Assembly: GCA_963920525.1 (NCBI GenBank) | Contig: OY986437.1 | Span: 60,468,330 to 60,532,329, forward strand | DNA length: 64,000 nucleotides | From: Dichetophora obliterata | Taxonomy: Eukaryota; Arthropoda; Insecta; Diptera; Sciomyzidae | Reading direction: 5' to 3' | Shown here: piece by piece, positions 22,961-34,563 of the stretch | How positions within the stretch are numbered: the stretch's first letter is position 1 | How the letters are laid out: every line of letters begins with the position of its first letter | Made by a program: the position numbers and the translations under genes | Notes under the pieces: generated by a model | Databases searched by the model: none | Seen by the model: the letters and a program-made list of their open reading frames with translations, nothing else | Told to the model about the DNA's origin: nothing

Positions 22961-22961
22961 A

Positions 22962-23735
22962 CAGCTGCGAGCAAAACAGCACTGGTCAAACATTTTGTAC
23001 TAATAATAACTATTTAAAGACAGATTCATAATATTTTTTTATATAAAAAGTAATTGATCCAACTTAAATACGAACTTTTATATAAAAATTAGTTTTGTTC
23101 ACTGAATTTTTTTACCATTTACTTCAATACATGAATTAGTATTTTAAAGTATCGAGTAAAAAAATAGCAGTTCTCTCTTTTCGTTACGTTTTAAGGTAAT
23201 GAAAATAAATATGGAACTAAATTCTTAGCTTTTTGTTAACGATTTTTCATTAATATTTAGTAGTACTGCTTTTATTTTCTGCAAACAGCATTGAATACGT
23301 CCTTCATTGAGTCAACAAGACATTGACATCTCTCCCAGTGAATATTATACAAAGCTTTTTGTACTACTTCTCACAATTTTTTATTACTTTTGAATTTTGC
23401 AATTCAAATAGCTTTCTTAAGATCCGTCCACAAGTTTTTGAAAGGATTGAGATCAGGCATCTGCTTATCAGGCCACGCCATATCCTTATCTTATTATACC
23501 AAAACCACTGCTTTGCAGCTTTGCTTGTGTGTTTTGGGTCGTTGCCTTGTGGCTTAACCCATTCAACGGCATTTCGTAATCAGCATAATGCAGCATATTA
23601 TTTTGCAAGAAATTTACATATAATTGTTGGGCCATAATTTTTCCAATCAAGCTTATTTGACCAACGCACACTGCACTGAATTTGGACAAAAGTACAAACC
23701 AGACGAAAACTAATGATTCGGCGGCCACAAATCAG
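22962..23735 (-). pseudogene. Tc1-like transposase fossil, third family
   Basis: Minus-strand remnant of a Tc1-like transposase, read from about 23700 downward: SLIGKIMAQQLYVNFLQNNM; KPQGNDPKHTSKAAKQWF, where the catalytic Asp that normally precedes NDPKHT is Gly; MPDLNPFKNLWTDLKK, where the catalytic Glu of the usual NPIENLW is Lys; and a C-terminal VQKALYNIHWERCQCLVDSM. Both losses and several frame changes make it inactive. A likely Tc1 terminal sequence, CAGCTGCGAGCAAAACAGCA preceded by TA, lies at 22962. No partner end was found on the right, so that side is probably deleted. Confidence 0.82.
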
Positions 23736-23739
23736 AAAG

Positions 23740-24960
23740 AATTTTGTAAATATCTTTACTCAACAAAAGATCTTAATTTAAACTTTATTTAATTAAGAAA
23801 ATCAGGTATGTTTACATTTGGAAATTAGAATAAAAAATTTTAAATTTTGGGATATCTATGCAAAAAAAAAAGTAAGCAGAAATATTTGAAATGATTTGCT
23901 GATCATGAAAACTTTTAGTTTTGTCAAAATATTATTTTGCTAAAAAGATAAGTTCCGAACAGTGATGCCAACTGGTACGGTAATTGTGGGGGCGTACGGT
24001 AATTAACCCCTCTGTACGATGCACGATCCTGATTTGAACGATCCTATTAAACGTACGGTAGTTTAGAATTTTTAAATTTTATAATGGAATTTTAATTTCA
24101 GTGAAATTTTTGCTTTTGATTACTTTGTATCCCTGATACATATCTAAGCAGCAAGCACTTAACTGTTTTTTTCTGACAAATAAAAGCGATCAAAAGAAAA
24201 GATAGATACTGAAAATTCAGTTGGTTTTAAAATCATTATTCAAGTTCGGGTTTTCTTATTTAATATTAAATTGGACACGTCAACAAATGACTCAGAAAGT
24301 TCACCGTCATCTATGCTAAACAAGTAACGAAAATTAAAAAGCAGACGCAAAAACAGTAAGGAAGCACAGTTGCCAAAACTTTAGGATCTTATGGCAAAAC
24401 ATTCCAGAAATAAAGCAGTGGTAAATACGCATCTATTGTGAAAGTAAATACGCATCTATTGTTGACGGTCAACTCAGGACTTCAGAGCAAGACCCAGAAA
24501 AATTTATTTTAGAAAAGCAGGTAAAATAAGCAGAAACACAAAAGTGCGCATTTCAGGTACATCAAAATGTATCAATTTGCCCAGTAGATTTGATGAAAGA
24601 GAGCAACAAAAAATGTTTTCCGGACTCAAATATTGCACAAAGTATGCAACTTGAGAAAACTTAAGCTGGCAAGGAGAAGCATTAGGACAAAATCGTCTTT
24701 GTACGCAGATCAGAAATCGATAACCCATACCATCGGGTTGCACTGGGTGAGGGTGCTGCCGACTTAGTTTTTGAACTGAAAATTCAAACTCTTCTCAATG
24801 TTTTTATTTACCTAACTTTTAAAGTAAATTTATATAAAGGATTCAATCAATTTATTGTTTTGGTAGTAGTTATTCAACAGTATATTATTTCAGGCACTAT
24901 TAAAAAAAAGTACGGTACTGAACCTAAAAATACGGTAATTTCTACCCCTTTGTACCCCTT
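23740..24960 (+). mobile_element. possible hAT remnant
   Basis: The left part contains CAGTGATGCCAACTGGTACGG (23959) and repeated TACGGTAATT blocks that recur near 24905-24960 (AAGTACGGTACTGAAC). In between, around 24600-24680, a plus-strand frame reads FPDSNIAQSMQL, loosely like the C-x-PDS-x-IA segment of some hAT-type proteins. The frame is broken and the match is short. I regard a decayed hAT element as possible, not demonstrated. Confidence 0.3.
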
Positions 24961-24989
24961 TGAAATTTTGTCAATTTTGTCACTTTGAA

Positions 24990-26130
24990 CTTCAAAAATT
25001 TTAAAGGTCACAGAAAAAATTGTCTTCGATTTTTACAAATTTTCAAAGTCAAGTACATGTTAATTCAAATTTTTTTAGAAAAACGTTTTTTAATTGACTT
25101 TAGCGGCTTCATGTCTTGAGGTGAAACGTTAAAAATTACTTAGGAAAAATTTCGTAAAACAGTTTTACACTCAAAGCCTTACCTTTATGGTCCAAATTGA
25201 CCCCATACTTTAAAAAAGCAAGTGCTTCGTATAAAAGCTTTTTTAAGCAAAAATATTACTCTAAAATAATTGCCAAAAATAAATAATATTTCCCAAAATG
25301 ACCTCAAAAGTATGAAATTTAATTCTTTTCCTTTACGTTTCTTCTTGTAAGAATGATTAAACAAAGTCTCCTAAAAGATCATCTAGTTTTTTACCTCGTC
25401 AAGGTTTTTGTCATAGATCAAATTGAAAGTTCATCGATCCAACGATTGATGCTTTTTCTTGCCATTTCTTGCAATGTCTCGCACAAAAATTCAATTAACA
25501 ATCACCAACCGTATCTGATGAGTATGGCGAACGTTTGCATCAGGCAAGACTAGAGCACTGATATAGTGGTAAAAAACTAGATGCTCTGTTAGGAGAATGA
25601 TAATCTGAAAAAATAAAAAAAACCTATACAAAAAATTAATGTTAATACTTTTAGGGTCATTTTAGAGACCCACAAAATTGGTTACTATGGGTTAATTTGT
25701 ACTTTTATTTGTACATTTGTTCGAACTTACAAAAAAAGCAGAGAAAATAGAAAAATTTATTTGAAAAAACCTATGAAAAACGTTATTTTAATACTTATGG
25801 AGTCATTTTGGGAAAGCATATAATTGGTTACTATGGGTTAATTTTTACTGTTATTTAGCGCTATTATTTGAGGCGAATATTTTTGCTCAAAAAATTCAAT
25901 TCGTTTATTAATTAATCTTTTTATTTTAATTAATAAAATCTTAATTAGCCTTTTTTTAATTATTTGGTCGATTTGAACCCTAATGGTTAGGTTTCAAGAA
26001 GTAAACTGTTCTACAAAACTATTTTCCAGTTAATTGTTAATGTTTTACCTAAAGACATGAAGCTGATGAAGATAAAATAAATTTTTCTTACCTTTTGACC
26101 TTAAAAATTGAATTTTTCGAAAATGGGCGA
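24990..26130. repeat. large imperfect palindrome (foldback)
   Basis: Outer arms share GCTTCATGTCTTGAGGTGAA (25108) with its inverse near 26050, and a GGTCAAA or GGTCACA block farther out. Inner arms pair CTAAAAGATCATCTAGTTTT (25371) with AAAACTAGATGCTCTGTTAG (25573). Between them, CATACTTTTGAGGTCATTTT (inverted, about 25295) pairs with the plus-strand copies at 25650 and 25797. The right arm has been lengthened by a 146-bp tandem duplication (25616 and 25763, both with TTGGTTACTATGGGTTAATT). The arms are diverged. No gene. Confidence 0.7.
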
Positions 26131-26510
26131 AAGAATTAAAAATCGTTTAAAGCCATTAAACTAAGCGTCCCTGAATTATGCTAAATTTTTATGTCGCTAG
26201 CAAATTTTTATGTTTGCAAAAAAAAGATAATCGGTCACTGTGCACAGTGTAATTAATTGAAAAAAAAAATCAAACAGACTAAATCATCAAAATCCAGTGT
26301 GAACACTCTTGTACGTTTGTAACGGTGATTCCTTGCAAAGTTGTACCCCGCTCCCTACGCCACTGCTCTACTACACCACTGAGAGCGTAGTGCTTTGTCC
26401 CGTCGCTTACTTGTTGGAAACGATAACAAGTCCGTTGATTCAAAACGAGCTATCGCAAGGTGGCTCGTATTAATACATTTAGTTTTTTAAGTATTATTTG
26501 CAGTAGTTAG
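26131..26510. other. unassigned spacer
   Basis: It contains the 14-bp palindrome CACTGTGCACAGTG (26237-26250) and a CCTACGCCACTG motif near 26356. No gene or bounded element was recognised. Confidence 0.35.
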
Positions 26511-26672
26511 TGGGACCATCACGCCGGCTTCTGTCGGTCGGGAGTCTCGATTCGTTTTATTTTATTTGCTAGTGGTACCGTCATGTTGGCTTCAGTCGGT
26601 CGGGGGTGTCCAAAATAATACCATTTTCTTTCGGCAATCACGTCGGCTCCGGTCGGAAGCTCACATCAGTTA

Positions 26673-27143
26673 AGGCCCAGTTATAATTGACGTAACGTAA
26701 TGTAGTGAAATGTCACTGCAGCAGTGTGTTCTGTCACTTTTGTTTCAATCAATACTTTTCTTATACAAGTGATTATAATAGAAGTAACGTAATGTAACGG
26801 GACGTAAATATCCGTTGGATTTCGATTTCTACGTTACTTTACATTACGTCTGTTCAAAGAACAACTAAACATTGAGGTTAGATTTTATTATTGCGCTATT
26901 TTATATTGTTGAACTACGCTTTTTGTTGAGTTTTCGTTATTAATGTGATAGTTTTATGTATCCACAGCTATGGATGACGAAGATTTAATTGTATTTGTAC
27001 AGGAACGTGCAATTATTTACGACAAACAACTGCCTTGCTACTGCCTATTATAATTGCTACAGCGTTTTCTTACATTACGTCCCGTCACGATGACAGTTGA
27101 CAACATTACGTTACTTTACATTACGTCTATTATAACTGGGCCT
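26673..27143 (+). mobile_element. PIF/Harbinger MITE with MADF-domain remnant
   Basis: Terminal inverted repeats begin AGGCCCAGTTATAATTGACG on the left and AGGCCCAGTTATAATAGACG on the right (reverse-complemented). The 3-bp direct repeat TTA flanks it (26670-26672 and 27144-27146), diagnostic of PIF/Harbinger. A plus-strand frame from 26969 reads MDDEDLIVFVQERAIIYDKQ, which resembles the start of a MADF DNA-binding domain, the kind encoded by the second gene of many animal Harbinger transposons. It breaks off soon after. The element is best read as an internal deletion derivative of an autonomous Harbinger. CATTACGT-type motifs recur many times inside. Confidence 0.85.
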
Positions 27144-27301
27144 TTAGTCAGTGGCATCATCACGTCGGCTTTAGTCAGTCGGGCGTCCACAACAAAATCA
27201 TTCTCTCTTGGATCATCACGTCGGCTTCGGTCGGTCGGGCGTCCACAGCAAAATTCTCTTTTGGGCCATCACGTCGGCTTCGGTCGATTGGGCGTCTACA
27301 A

Positions 27302-27472
27302 TGAGCCTGAACAGAATCAAAAATCGTTGCGACCGACGATTGAAATAGAATAGATTCTAAGTCTGCGATTTATCGTTGCGGAAAACGAGCTGCGGTTTTT
27401 TCTACATTTTGCATGTATTTTCCAACAACAAAGATCGTCGTCCGCAACGATTTTTCATTCTGTTCAGGCTCA
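27302..27472. mobile_element. 171-bp MITE, GAGCCTGAACAG ends
   Basis: Inverted repeats of about 35 bp begin TGAGCCTGAACAGAATCAAA on the left and TGAGCCTGAACAGAATGAAA on the right (reverse-complemented), and both run on into AATCGTTGCG. The flanks CAA and TAA differ by one base, compatible with a damaged 3-bp Harbinger-type duplication. It lies inside a minisatellite unit. Confidence 0.7.
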
Positions 27473-27629
27473 TAAACATTCTCCTTCGTCAATCACGTCG
27501 GCTTCTGTCAGACAGTAGCCCGAAGTACAGATGTATGCTTCAGAATTCTATTGTATTTTATTTTATTATTATTACATTATCGTTAAAATAAATACCAAGG
27601 CGCTTCACGCCATACACAAATATTTGTAA

Positions 27630-27830
27630 AGATATATATATATATATATATATGTATAAAAATTATATATAACAATATAAAATATTAGATCACGCAGCGT
27701 AGTCGGGTCTTGCCGAAGTTGTTGTCACACCGAACATCACCGAACCCCGAATAGCACCGATAAACACCGAGCATCTCCGAACTTTACCGAACACCGAATA
27801 TAATCGAACCAGCATCGACAGATTCAATCG
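27630..27830. repeat. TA microsatellite and CACCGAA-rich run
   Basis: A (TA)n tract at about 27632-27653 is followed by irregular repeats of CACCGAA, CCCGAA and related words (27727-27815). The unit length is not constant. No gene is visible. Confidence 0.6.
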
Positions 27831-29690
27831 CGACTGTATAGTTATCGCTCGTATTCCTAAAACATTGTGTATTGTAAGAAAGACTTACTCATATGATTAC
27901 ACTAAAAGAAAAATTTACATAATATTGTATACACTGCTAAAAATTTAAAATATAACAATAAAGCAGAAAAATGTAATCCGAGCATTAAAATCAACAAGTC
28001 TTCTTATTTATGTTGGACAAAAGTTTGAGGTTCTTTTGTTTGACGCTGGAGCCGCTGAGCGTACCTCAGCCTTTGAATAAAAACCCCCTTACACGTTTTT
28101 GAAATTATCTCATAAAATTACTTGATTTTAGTTCAGTGTAAACATTGTACTATTCGAATATGTCGTTAGAGGAAAACAAGTGTTGGTAAACGTATTTGTA
28201 TAAAAAACTTTTTGAAAAACTAAAACTAGTAGGCCTACAAAGAACAATATAAATTACTGTAAATAAAAGCTGCTCTTCATTTGCACGCAACTGTATATAG
28301 TAACAAAAACAACAACTTGGCATTATCAACAGTTACAATTATAAATAAAAATAAAAAGCTGCCAGTATGGATAAAAAGAAATATATTATCAATCAGCTGA
28401 GAATAAGTTAGCCCGAAAATGTCGCTTTCTTTTATTTATTTATGTATTGTACAAATAATTCTTGTTTGTATAAATCAATCAAGTTGCAACTACAACAAAC
28501 AACTACAAACAACAACAACAATAAGAAGCTTGGCCAAAAATAGCCGACCCAAAGCAGAACAGCTGCTCTGGGTTGATATCCTCTTTGCTTATTATCTTGT
28601 TAACATAAAAATGAGCTGACATTTTTATTACATTTTCGTGTCAAGTCACACAGCCGCCGCGCCGCCATCTTGGCTTTTTTGCTGTCCTTCATTGATTTGC
28701 GCTCATTTTGTTTGTATATTTTTCTCTTTGTTTTTGCTTTTGTCAAGGTTTATTTGTTGCTGTTGTAGAGGACAACAAAATTAAACGATTTCCTTTGTTT
28801 TCATAAAATTATGTCCTATTGATGCCGCATGAACAATGAGAAGAGGGAGGAACAGCAACAATAATATCGAAATCAACGTTTTATGGCAGCCACTTCTACC
28901 ACTTTTGTTGTTGTTGTTGTTGACTAGAAAGCAAAAGTCCTTCAATTTCTATGGCATCCATTTAAGTGATATAAAATTTAAGGACTATCATCAAAACAAT
29001 ACCGTACAGTAAATGTTTCACTCTTAAAAATGTATTAAAAAGAAAATATTAAAAATAATTCGAGATAGCAAAATTGCCAGGCAAGAAGAGTATTGAAGGA
29101 TTTTAGGATGATTTTTTTTTTAATTAGATTGGCTTTTAATTAACTTTTTAAAAAACAAAAGTTATGTGGACATTTGTAAAAACATTGTGGAGAAATATTT
29201 GGTTTTTTAATATGCTCTGAAGAACCAACAAATATGTCCAAATTGTGCTAGATAGTCAACTCTTGCTAACTCCTCCTCTGCAGCACCATAAAATCTTCTG
29301 CTGAATTGCAAATTTCTCGCAATTTACACGCTACTGCAGGGTAAAACCGAAAAAAACAACGAAATTTAAGCTTAAGCCGCAAAATATGCAATCCAAGCAA
29401 CACCCACTTTGCATATTTTTTTCGCTTGCTCGTTTTTGAGCGACTCCAGCGTCTTACTTTAACCTTTTTGGCAGCAACAGCAGCAAGAATACGAAAAAAA
29501 AAAAAAATGCAGCAACTCCAAGAAGCACCCAAAACGTTTGCGATGCATATCACTTGCTGTCGGTGAAAATGTTGCTATCAGTTACCGAAAATCTTTAACA
29601 TCTGCATCAGCATCAGTTTCGTTCAGTTGCAGCTTAGCCCTGTCTTCAGCATGACAGCAACACTGGCTGCAGTTGAGGTGGAAACTTTTC
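27831..29690. other. spacer rich in CAACAA/TTGTTG runs
   Basis: It contains short trinucleotide runs, for example ACAACAACAACAATAAG near 28510 and TTGTTGTTGTTGTTG at 28907-28921. The minus-strand frame at 29266-29553 is basic and hydrophobic, without a recognisable domain. This looks like ordinary fly intronic or intergenic DNA. Confidence 0.4.
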
Positions 29691-29696
29691 TTTATA

Positions 29697-30014
29697 CAGT
29701 ACGACCTCGCTCAACGCAACCCTCGCTACACGCAACTCCTCGATAATCTCAACACCCAAATTGTACGCAAAGTATAAATTGCAACAAAGTGCAGACCAAA
29801 ATTTCCCAATTTTTAAAAAAATTAATTGAATAAAATGAAATTATGTTTCTGAAAAATTTTTCGATTCACTTTAATTTGAATGTGTAGAAAATGCATATTT
29901 TTTTTTGGAAATAGGTCTATTGGCCAATATAAAATTTTTCCTCGGTTTTTGCAATAACCTCAGATTTCGCAATTGGCTTGAATTTAATTGGTTGCGTTGA
30001 GCGAGGTCGTACTG
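29697..30014. mobile_element. pogo/Tigger-like MITE
   Basis: Perfect 24-bp terminal inverted repeats begin CAGTACGACCTCGCTCAACG and are flanked by TA on both sides (29695-29696 and 30015-30016). TA duplication with CAGTNNNACCTCGNT-type ends is characteristic of pogo-group elements within Tc1/mariner. Further CGCAAC motifs occur just inside the left end. No coding capacity. The identical ends suggest it is relatively young. Confidence 0.88.
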
Positions 30015-30016
30015 TA

Positions 30017-31535
30017 TTAACATTAAGATTTGTTGTTTTAGAAATAAACATATTCAGCAGAAAAAAATACACACATACTCACGGACAGACCTCATGATAT
30101 TGCCCTCAAAAATATATGCGGTGTTACTCACAAAACGATTTTAAACCATATTTAGTAGATACTTGGTTTATTAACCCTAAGCAAGTTGTGACTGTTATAA
30201 CCATTAAAAAATAGTGCACTTTTTGAAAAATTGTAATAAAATATATGGACGTGTCCAGGAAATGGTCAAACATGGGTGAAAAGTTTATGTTACAAATTTT
30301 CATTTATCGCTCATTCGATTAACAGAAAAATTTTGCATAGAGTTGTTTTTTTATTTTAACAATACGAACTTAGAGATAAAGTAGGACTATTGTCTTAACC
30401 TTATTTAGTTTGCAATTATTTTTTGTCTACAGATTTTCAAGGTGAAACCCACCTGTTCAAAGAATTAATCTTAGTTCGTTTTAAATGAAATTTTGCACTG
30501 GAGAAACAAGTAAATATAAATAAATTTTACATCTAAACCAACATTTTTCAGCCTTTTAATAAAAATAATAGCTTGTTAGTCCCAAAATTAAACAAGCTTT
30601 TAGAATCTTTTAGTATATTAAGGTGGTTTTAAAAAATAATATTCAACAAATCAAGGTCGAACTTGAAAAAATTCAAAAAAAATAGAGGTTTGTTACCGTT
30701 TTCATCTGTAACTTTTCCAATTCTTTGGACACTAAAAATATAAATAAGTAATAGAAAAGGTTTGCTTTTTGTCTTTATGAAAACCTCTGCAATTTTTAAA
30801 TTTATTAAAAATTAAAAATACATTAAAAAACGGTCCTCACAAAAATGGGTTTTTTGGATATATAATAACGTGGAGGGTGGACTCAAAAACCCAAGTATGC
30901 AGTTATCTTATATTTCAGCAGATCTACAACCTATACTCTGTCTTATGCAAAGTTTGACTTCACTGTTATACCGATTTATTTATAAAAAATGTTTAAAGTA
31001 CCCGAAAAATCAAACAGATGTCAAAATTTTTATTGCCTAAGAAAAAATTTCAAACTTTTCTTATATTTTTTGCAATTAGATGAGAACTTCCTCTTAAGAT
31101 TTTAGACCAAGTGTTAAATCAAGTCTGCCTAAGTTTGATGTGAAGTGAAATTCATTAGAAAAAATTTCTCAAAGAGGAAAAATAAACTATAAGTATTATG
31201 GAATGCAAAATATAAAAATTATGCGAAACTGTTATATATCATAAATTGACTTAAAATTTCCTTCACAACTCGAACTGTTTTTTTTATTACAAAATATTTT
31301 TCACGCCATCTAGAAGATCAATCCGTGAGAATCCACTTACAATTCAATGTACAAAATTTTTATTCATAACTTAAGGCAAATACTTTTAGAAAATCATGGA
31401 TGTTGTGTGGATAAAAAAACTTTCTTAAAAAGGAATTGTTCAGTATTTACTTAATTTTACTGTATTTTATTATAAAATATAAATAAAAAATTATTAAAAT
31501 AAATTTCCAAAATCTTAAAATTAGTAAAATATATC
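30017..31535. other. AT-rich spacer
   Basis: Long A- and T-rich sequence without open frames of note, recognisable repeats or terminal structures. Nothing supportable. Confidence 0.4.
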
Positions 31536-31543
31536 ATTTATGA

Positions 31544-32782
31544 CAGAGCTGTAAAAGAATGCATTCATTTGTGATTTAAAATCATTTAATTCCCAATCAA
31601 TGATTTAAAAAATTGATTGCAATCACTTTTTCAAATCATTGATTGGGAATTAAATTATTTTAAATCACAAATGAATGCATTCATTCATATAAATCATTTT
31701 TGTTTATTTTTTTTTATTTAATATAAAATATTTTGTTAGAAGTAACAAAATTCAAATTTTTAAAGCGTGGAAATTTTCACAACATTTTCGTCAGAGCAGT
31801 ACTCTGTTCCGCTGCGTGAAATTATCGCAACATGTTTCTGAGCAACAGTTTTTCACGACAATTTAATTGTTCTGCCTGTTTATTCCTACGTTAACCACTG
31901 GGCTATTGCGCTATACGAAACAAAAGAAATTACTATGCATATGAACCGAATAGCATAATATTGAGTTTCGGCATTGCAATATTTCTTTGGTTTAAATTTA
32001 GTACAGAAAAATTTTAGTTATGGGTTAGCATTTGTGAAAGTTTCAATTTTAAACCGCAAGATTAAAAAATATGCAATATACTTTTAGCTGTACGAAAATT
32101 TATTACAAGGTTTTTAACCGTGTATAAGGAATTGAAATATTAAAAGAGTAAGCTAAACGTGTAAAGGAGCGCGAGAGCGAATCAAACAATAATTAACTAA
32201 ATAATATTAAAAAGCTTTTCAAAAATTAATTTTGCTTGCAAGTAACAAAGACAAACTGTTAAAAAAATAATATTAGTCTATGAATATCCAATACTTGTTC
32301 AACAGAGATATCAATACTTTTGATAATAATTATTATATCTTATGAGATATGCTACAGAAAAAAATGGACCCCCGCTATAAAATGTGTTTTCTCATCTTGT
32401 CCCAAGGACTCAATCGAAGACGGATTGAAGCATTGATCCAAACACACTGTTTAATAAAAAATATCGTACTTATTTCACACTGATATTTAAAATATTATAT
32501 TATTGAAATTACAGTGACTGTTTTAAATGATTTAAATAAATGAATGCAATATCGTGAATGCAGTCAATAATTTCCAACCAAAGATTTGAAAAAATGATTG
32601 CATTAATTTTTTTCAAATCATTGGTTGGGACTTGAAATTTTAAATCACAATCAATGATTTGAAGAATGAATGCATTTGAAATTTCAAATCACATTCAATG
32701 ATTTGAAAAAATGATTGCATTCATTTTGAATATAAATCACATGATTTAAAATCACAAATGATTGCATTCTTTTACAGCTCTG
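31544..32782. mobile_element. hAT foldback element with perfect target duplication
   Basis: The ends read CAGAGCTGTAAAAGAATGCA on the left and CAGAGCTGTAAAAGAATGCA on the right (reverse-complemented). The perfect 8-bp duplication ATTTATGA flanks it (31536-31543 and 32783-32790). Each end is itself built of alternating inverted copies of an ATTGATTTGAAAAA/GCATTCAT motif; the left end folds on itself at 31558-31683. The interior (about 31970-32130) is shared with the element at 44035-44718. No transposase is present. Confidence 0.92.
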
Positions 32783-32790
32783 ATTTATGA

Positions 32791-33390
32791 CTTTATATTT
32801 ATACAGCATTAGAGATCATATAACTGAATTCAGAACTTATAGGTAAGCATAATAAGTAAGGTAAGAAAACCCATTTGAAGAGATATAAAACAAAATTTCC
32901 AGACTAGATTTATAAAGGTAGATAGCCGAAAAAGAGGCATATATGAAAATTTTAAGCTTAGTGTCATTATTTTTTTTTATTAAGTTTTCCAACCCCTACA
33001 TAGATAGATCCCCCTACAATAGATGAAAATTTTTCAATGGGATTGGAGGGCAAGTATAGTAATAAAAAACTTATTTATTGCTAAGGGACAGAAGTGGTTT
33101 TTGTTTTAGCGAAAAGTATTATTTTTCATATTTTTTACCGTATTTTTTATTGACATAAAAATTATTATGAAACTTTCTCGTGGCTTGGGAACTTTTGAAT
33201 TTAATACCTTTGCTCTAAGGTGAATACTTTTGGATACATTTTTTAATTGCATGGATACCTTTTATATATGTCGCGGCAACTCTGTATAAGAGTGATTTCA
33301 ATCATCAGTAGAAATACCCAGTAGAAAGTAGTATACAACAAAGAAAAAAATTTGGTCGTTTTCCAGCGCATATGTGGACAAACATTGTGC
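32791..33390. other. AT-rich spacer
   Basis: No gene or bounded repeat recognised. The segment leads directly into the pentanucleotide array. Confidence 0.35.
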
Positions 33391-34563
33391 TGTTATGTTA
33401 TGTTATGTTATGTTATGTTATGTTATGTTATGTAATGTAATGTAATGTAATGTAATGTAATGTAATGTAATGTTATGTTATGTTATGTTATGTTATGTTA
33501 TGTTATGTTATGTTATGTTATGTTATGTTATTTTATGTTATGTTATGTTATGTTATGTTATGTTATGTTATGTTATGTTATGTTATGTTATGTTATGTTA
33601 TGTTATGTTATGTTATGTTATGTTATGTTATGTTATGTTATGTTATGTTATGTTATGTTATGTTATGTTATGTTATGTTATGTTATGTTATGTTATGTTA
33701 TGTTATGTTATGTTATGTTATGTTATGTTATGTTATGTTATGTTATGTTATGTTATGTTATGTTATGTTATGTTATGTTATGTTATGTTATGTTATGTTA
33801 TGTTATGTTATGTTATGTTATGTTATGTTATGTTATGTTATGTTATGTTATGTTATGTTATGTTATGTTATGTTATGTTATGTTATGTTATGTTATGTTA
33901 TGTTATGTTATGTTATGTTATGTTATGTTATGTTATGTTATGTTATGTTATGTTATGTTATGTTATGTTATGTTATGTTATGTTATGTTATGTTATGTTA
34001 TGTTATGTTATGTTATGTTATGTTATGTTATGTTATGTTATGTTATGTTATGTTATGTTATGTTATGTTATGTTATGTTATGTTATGTTATGTTATGTTA
34101 TGTTATGTTATGTTATGTTATGTTATGTTATGTTATGTTATGTTATGTTATGTTATGTTATGTTATGTTATGTTATGTTATGTTATGTTATGGTATGTTA
34201 TGTTATGTTATGTTATGTTATGTTATGTTATGTTATGTTATGTTATGTTATGTTATGTTATGTTATGTTATGTTATGTTATGTTATGTTATGTTATGTTA
34301 TGTTATGTTATGTTATGTTATGTTATGTTATGTTATGTTATGTTATGTTATAATATGTTATGTAATGTAATGAAATGTAATGTAATGCAATGTAATGTAA
34401 TGTAATGCAATGTAATGTAATGTAATGTAATGTAATGTAATGTAATGTAATGTAATGAAATGTAATGTAATGTAATGTAATGTAATGTAATGTAATGTAA
34501 TGTAATGTAATGTAATGTAATGTAATGTAATGTAATGTAATGTAATGTAATGTAATGTAATGT
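33391..34563. repeat. pentanucleotide microsatellite (TGTTA)n/(TGTAA)n
   Basis: A block of about 1.17 kb in exact 5-bp phase. It runs TGTTA (33391-33430), TGTAA (33431-33470), TGTTA for about 880 bp with rare changes (33531 TTTTA, 34191 TGGTA, 34351 TAATA), then TGTAA with a few TGCAA and TGAAA units (34361-34563). Because 5 is not a multiple of 3 and no unit forms a stop, all three plus-strand frames are open and spell MLCYV repeats. These are not genes. Confidence 0.98.

Larger units (their letters stand above)
26512..27520. repeat. GC-richer minisatellite interrupted by two MITEs
   Basis: About seven diverged units of roughly 52-63 bp carry the core ATCACGTCGGCTTCGGTCGG followed by TCGGGCGTCCAC. 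Units lie near 26512, 26573, 26633, 27148, 27211, 27264 and 27485. The array is split by MITEs at 26673-27143 and 27302-27472, so it predates both. Its GC content stands out from the surroundings. It may belong to an LTR or other larger element that I could not delimit. Confidence 0.75.

Noticed and set aside
26237..26250. CACTGTGCACAGTG as a Transib or V(D)J-type signal joint
   Set aside because: The bases beyond the heptamers do not match the Transib ends at 2518 and 4203, and a 14-bp palindrome can occur by chance.
26300..27990. Solo LTR of a retrotransposon
   Set aside because: The minisatellite, the CACCGAA run and an AATAAAG near 27958 are suggestive, but I found no TG...CA borders, target duplication or primer-binding site.
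33470..34405. Three long overlapping plus-strand frames encoding MLCYV repeats
   Set aside because: They are forced by the stop-free pentanucleotide array. No gene structure or codon bias supports translation.
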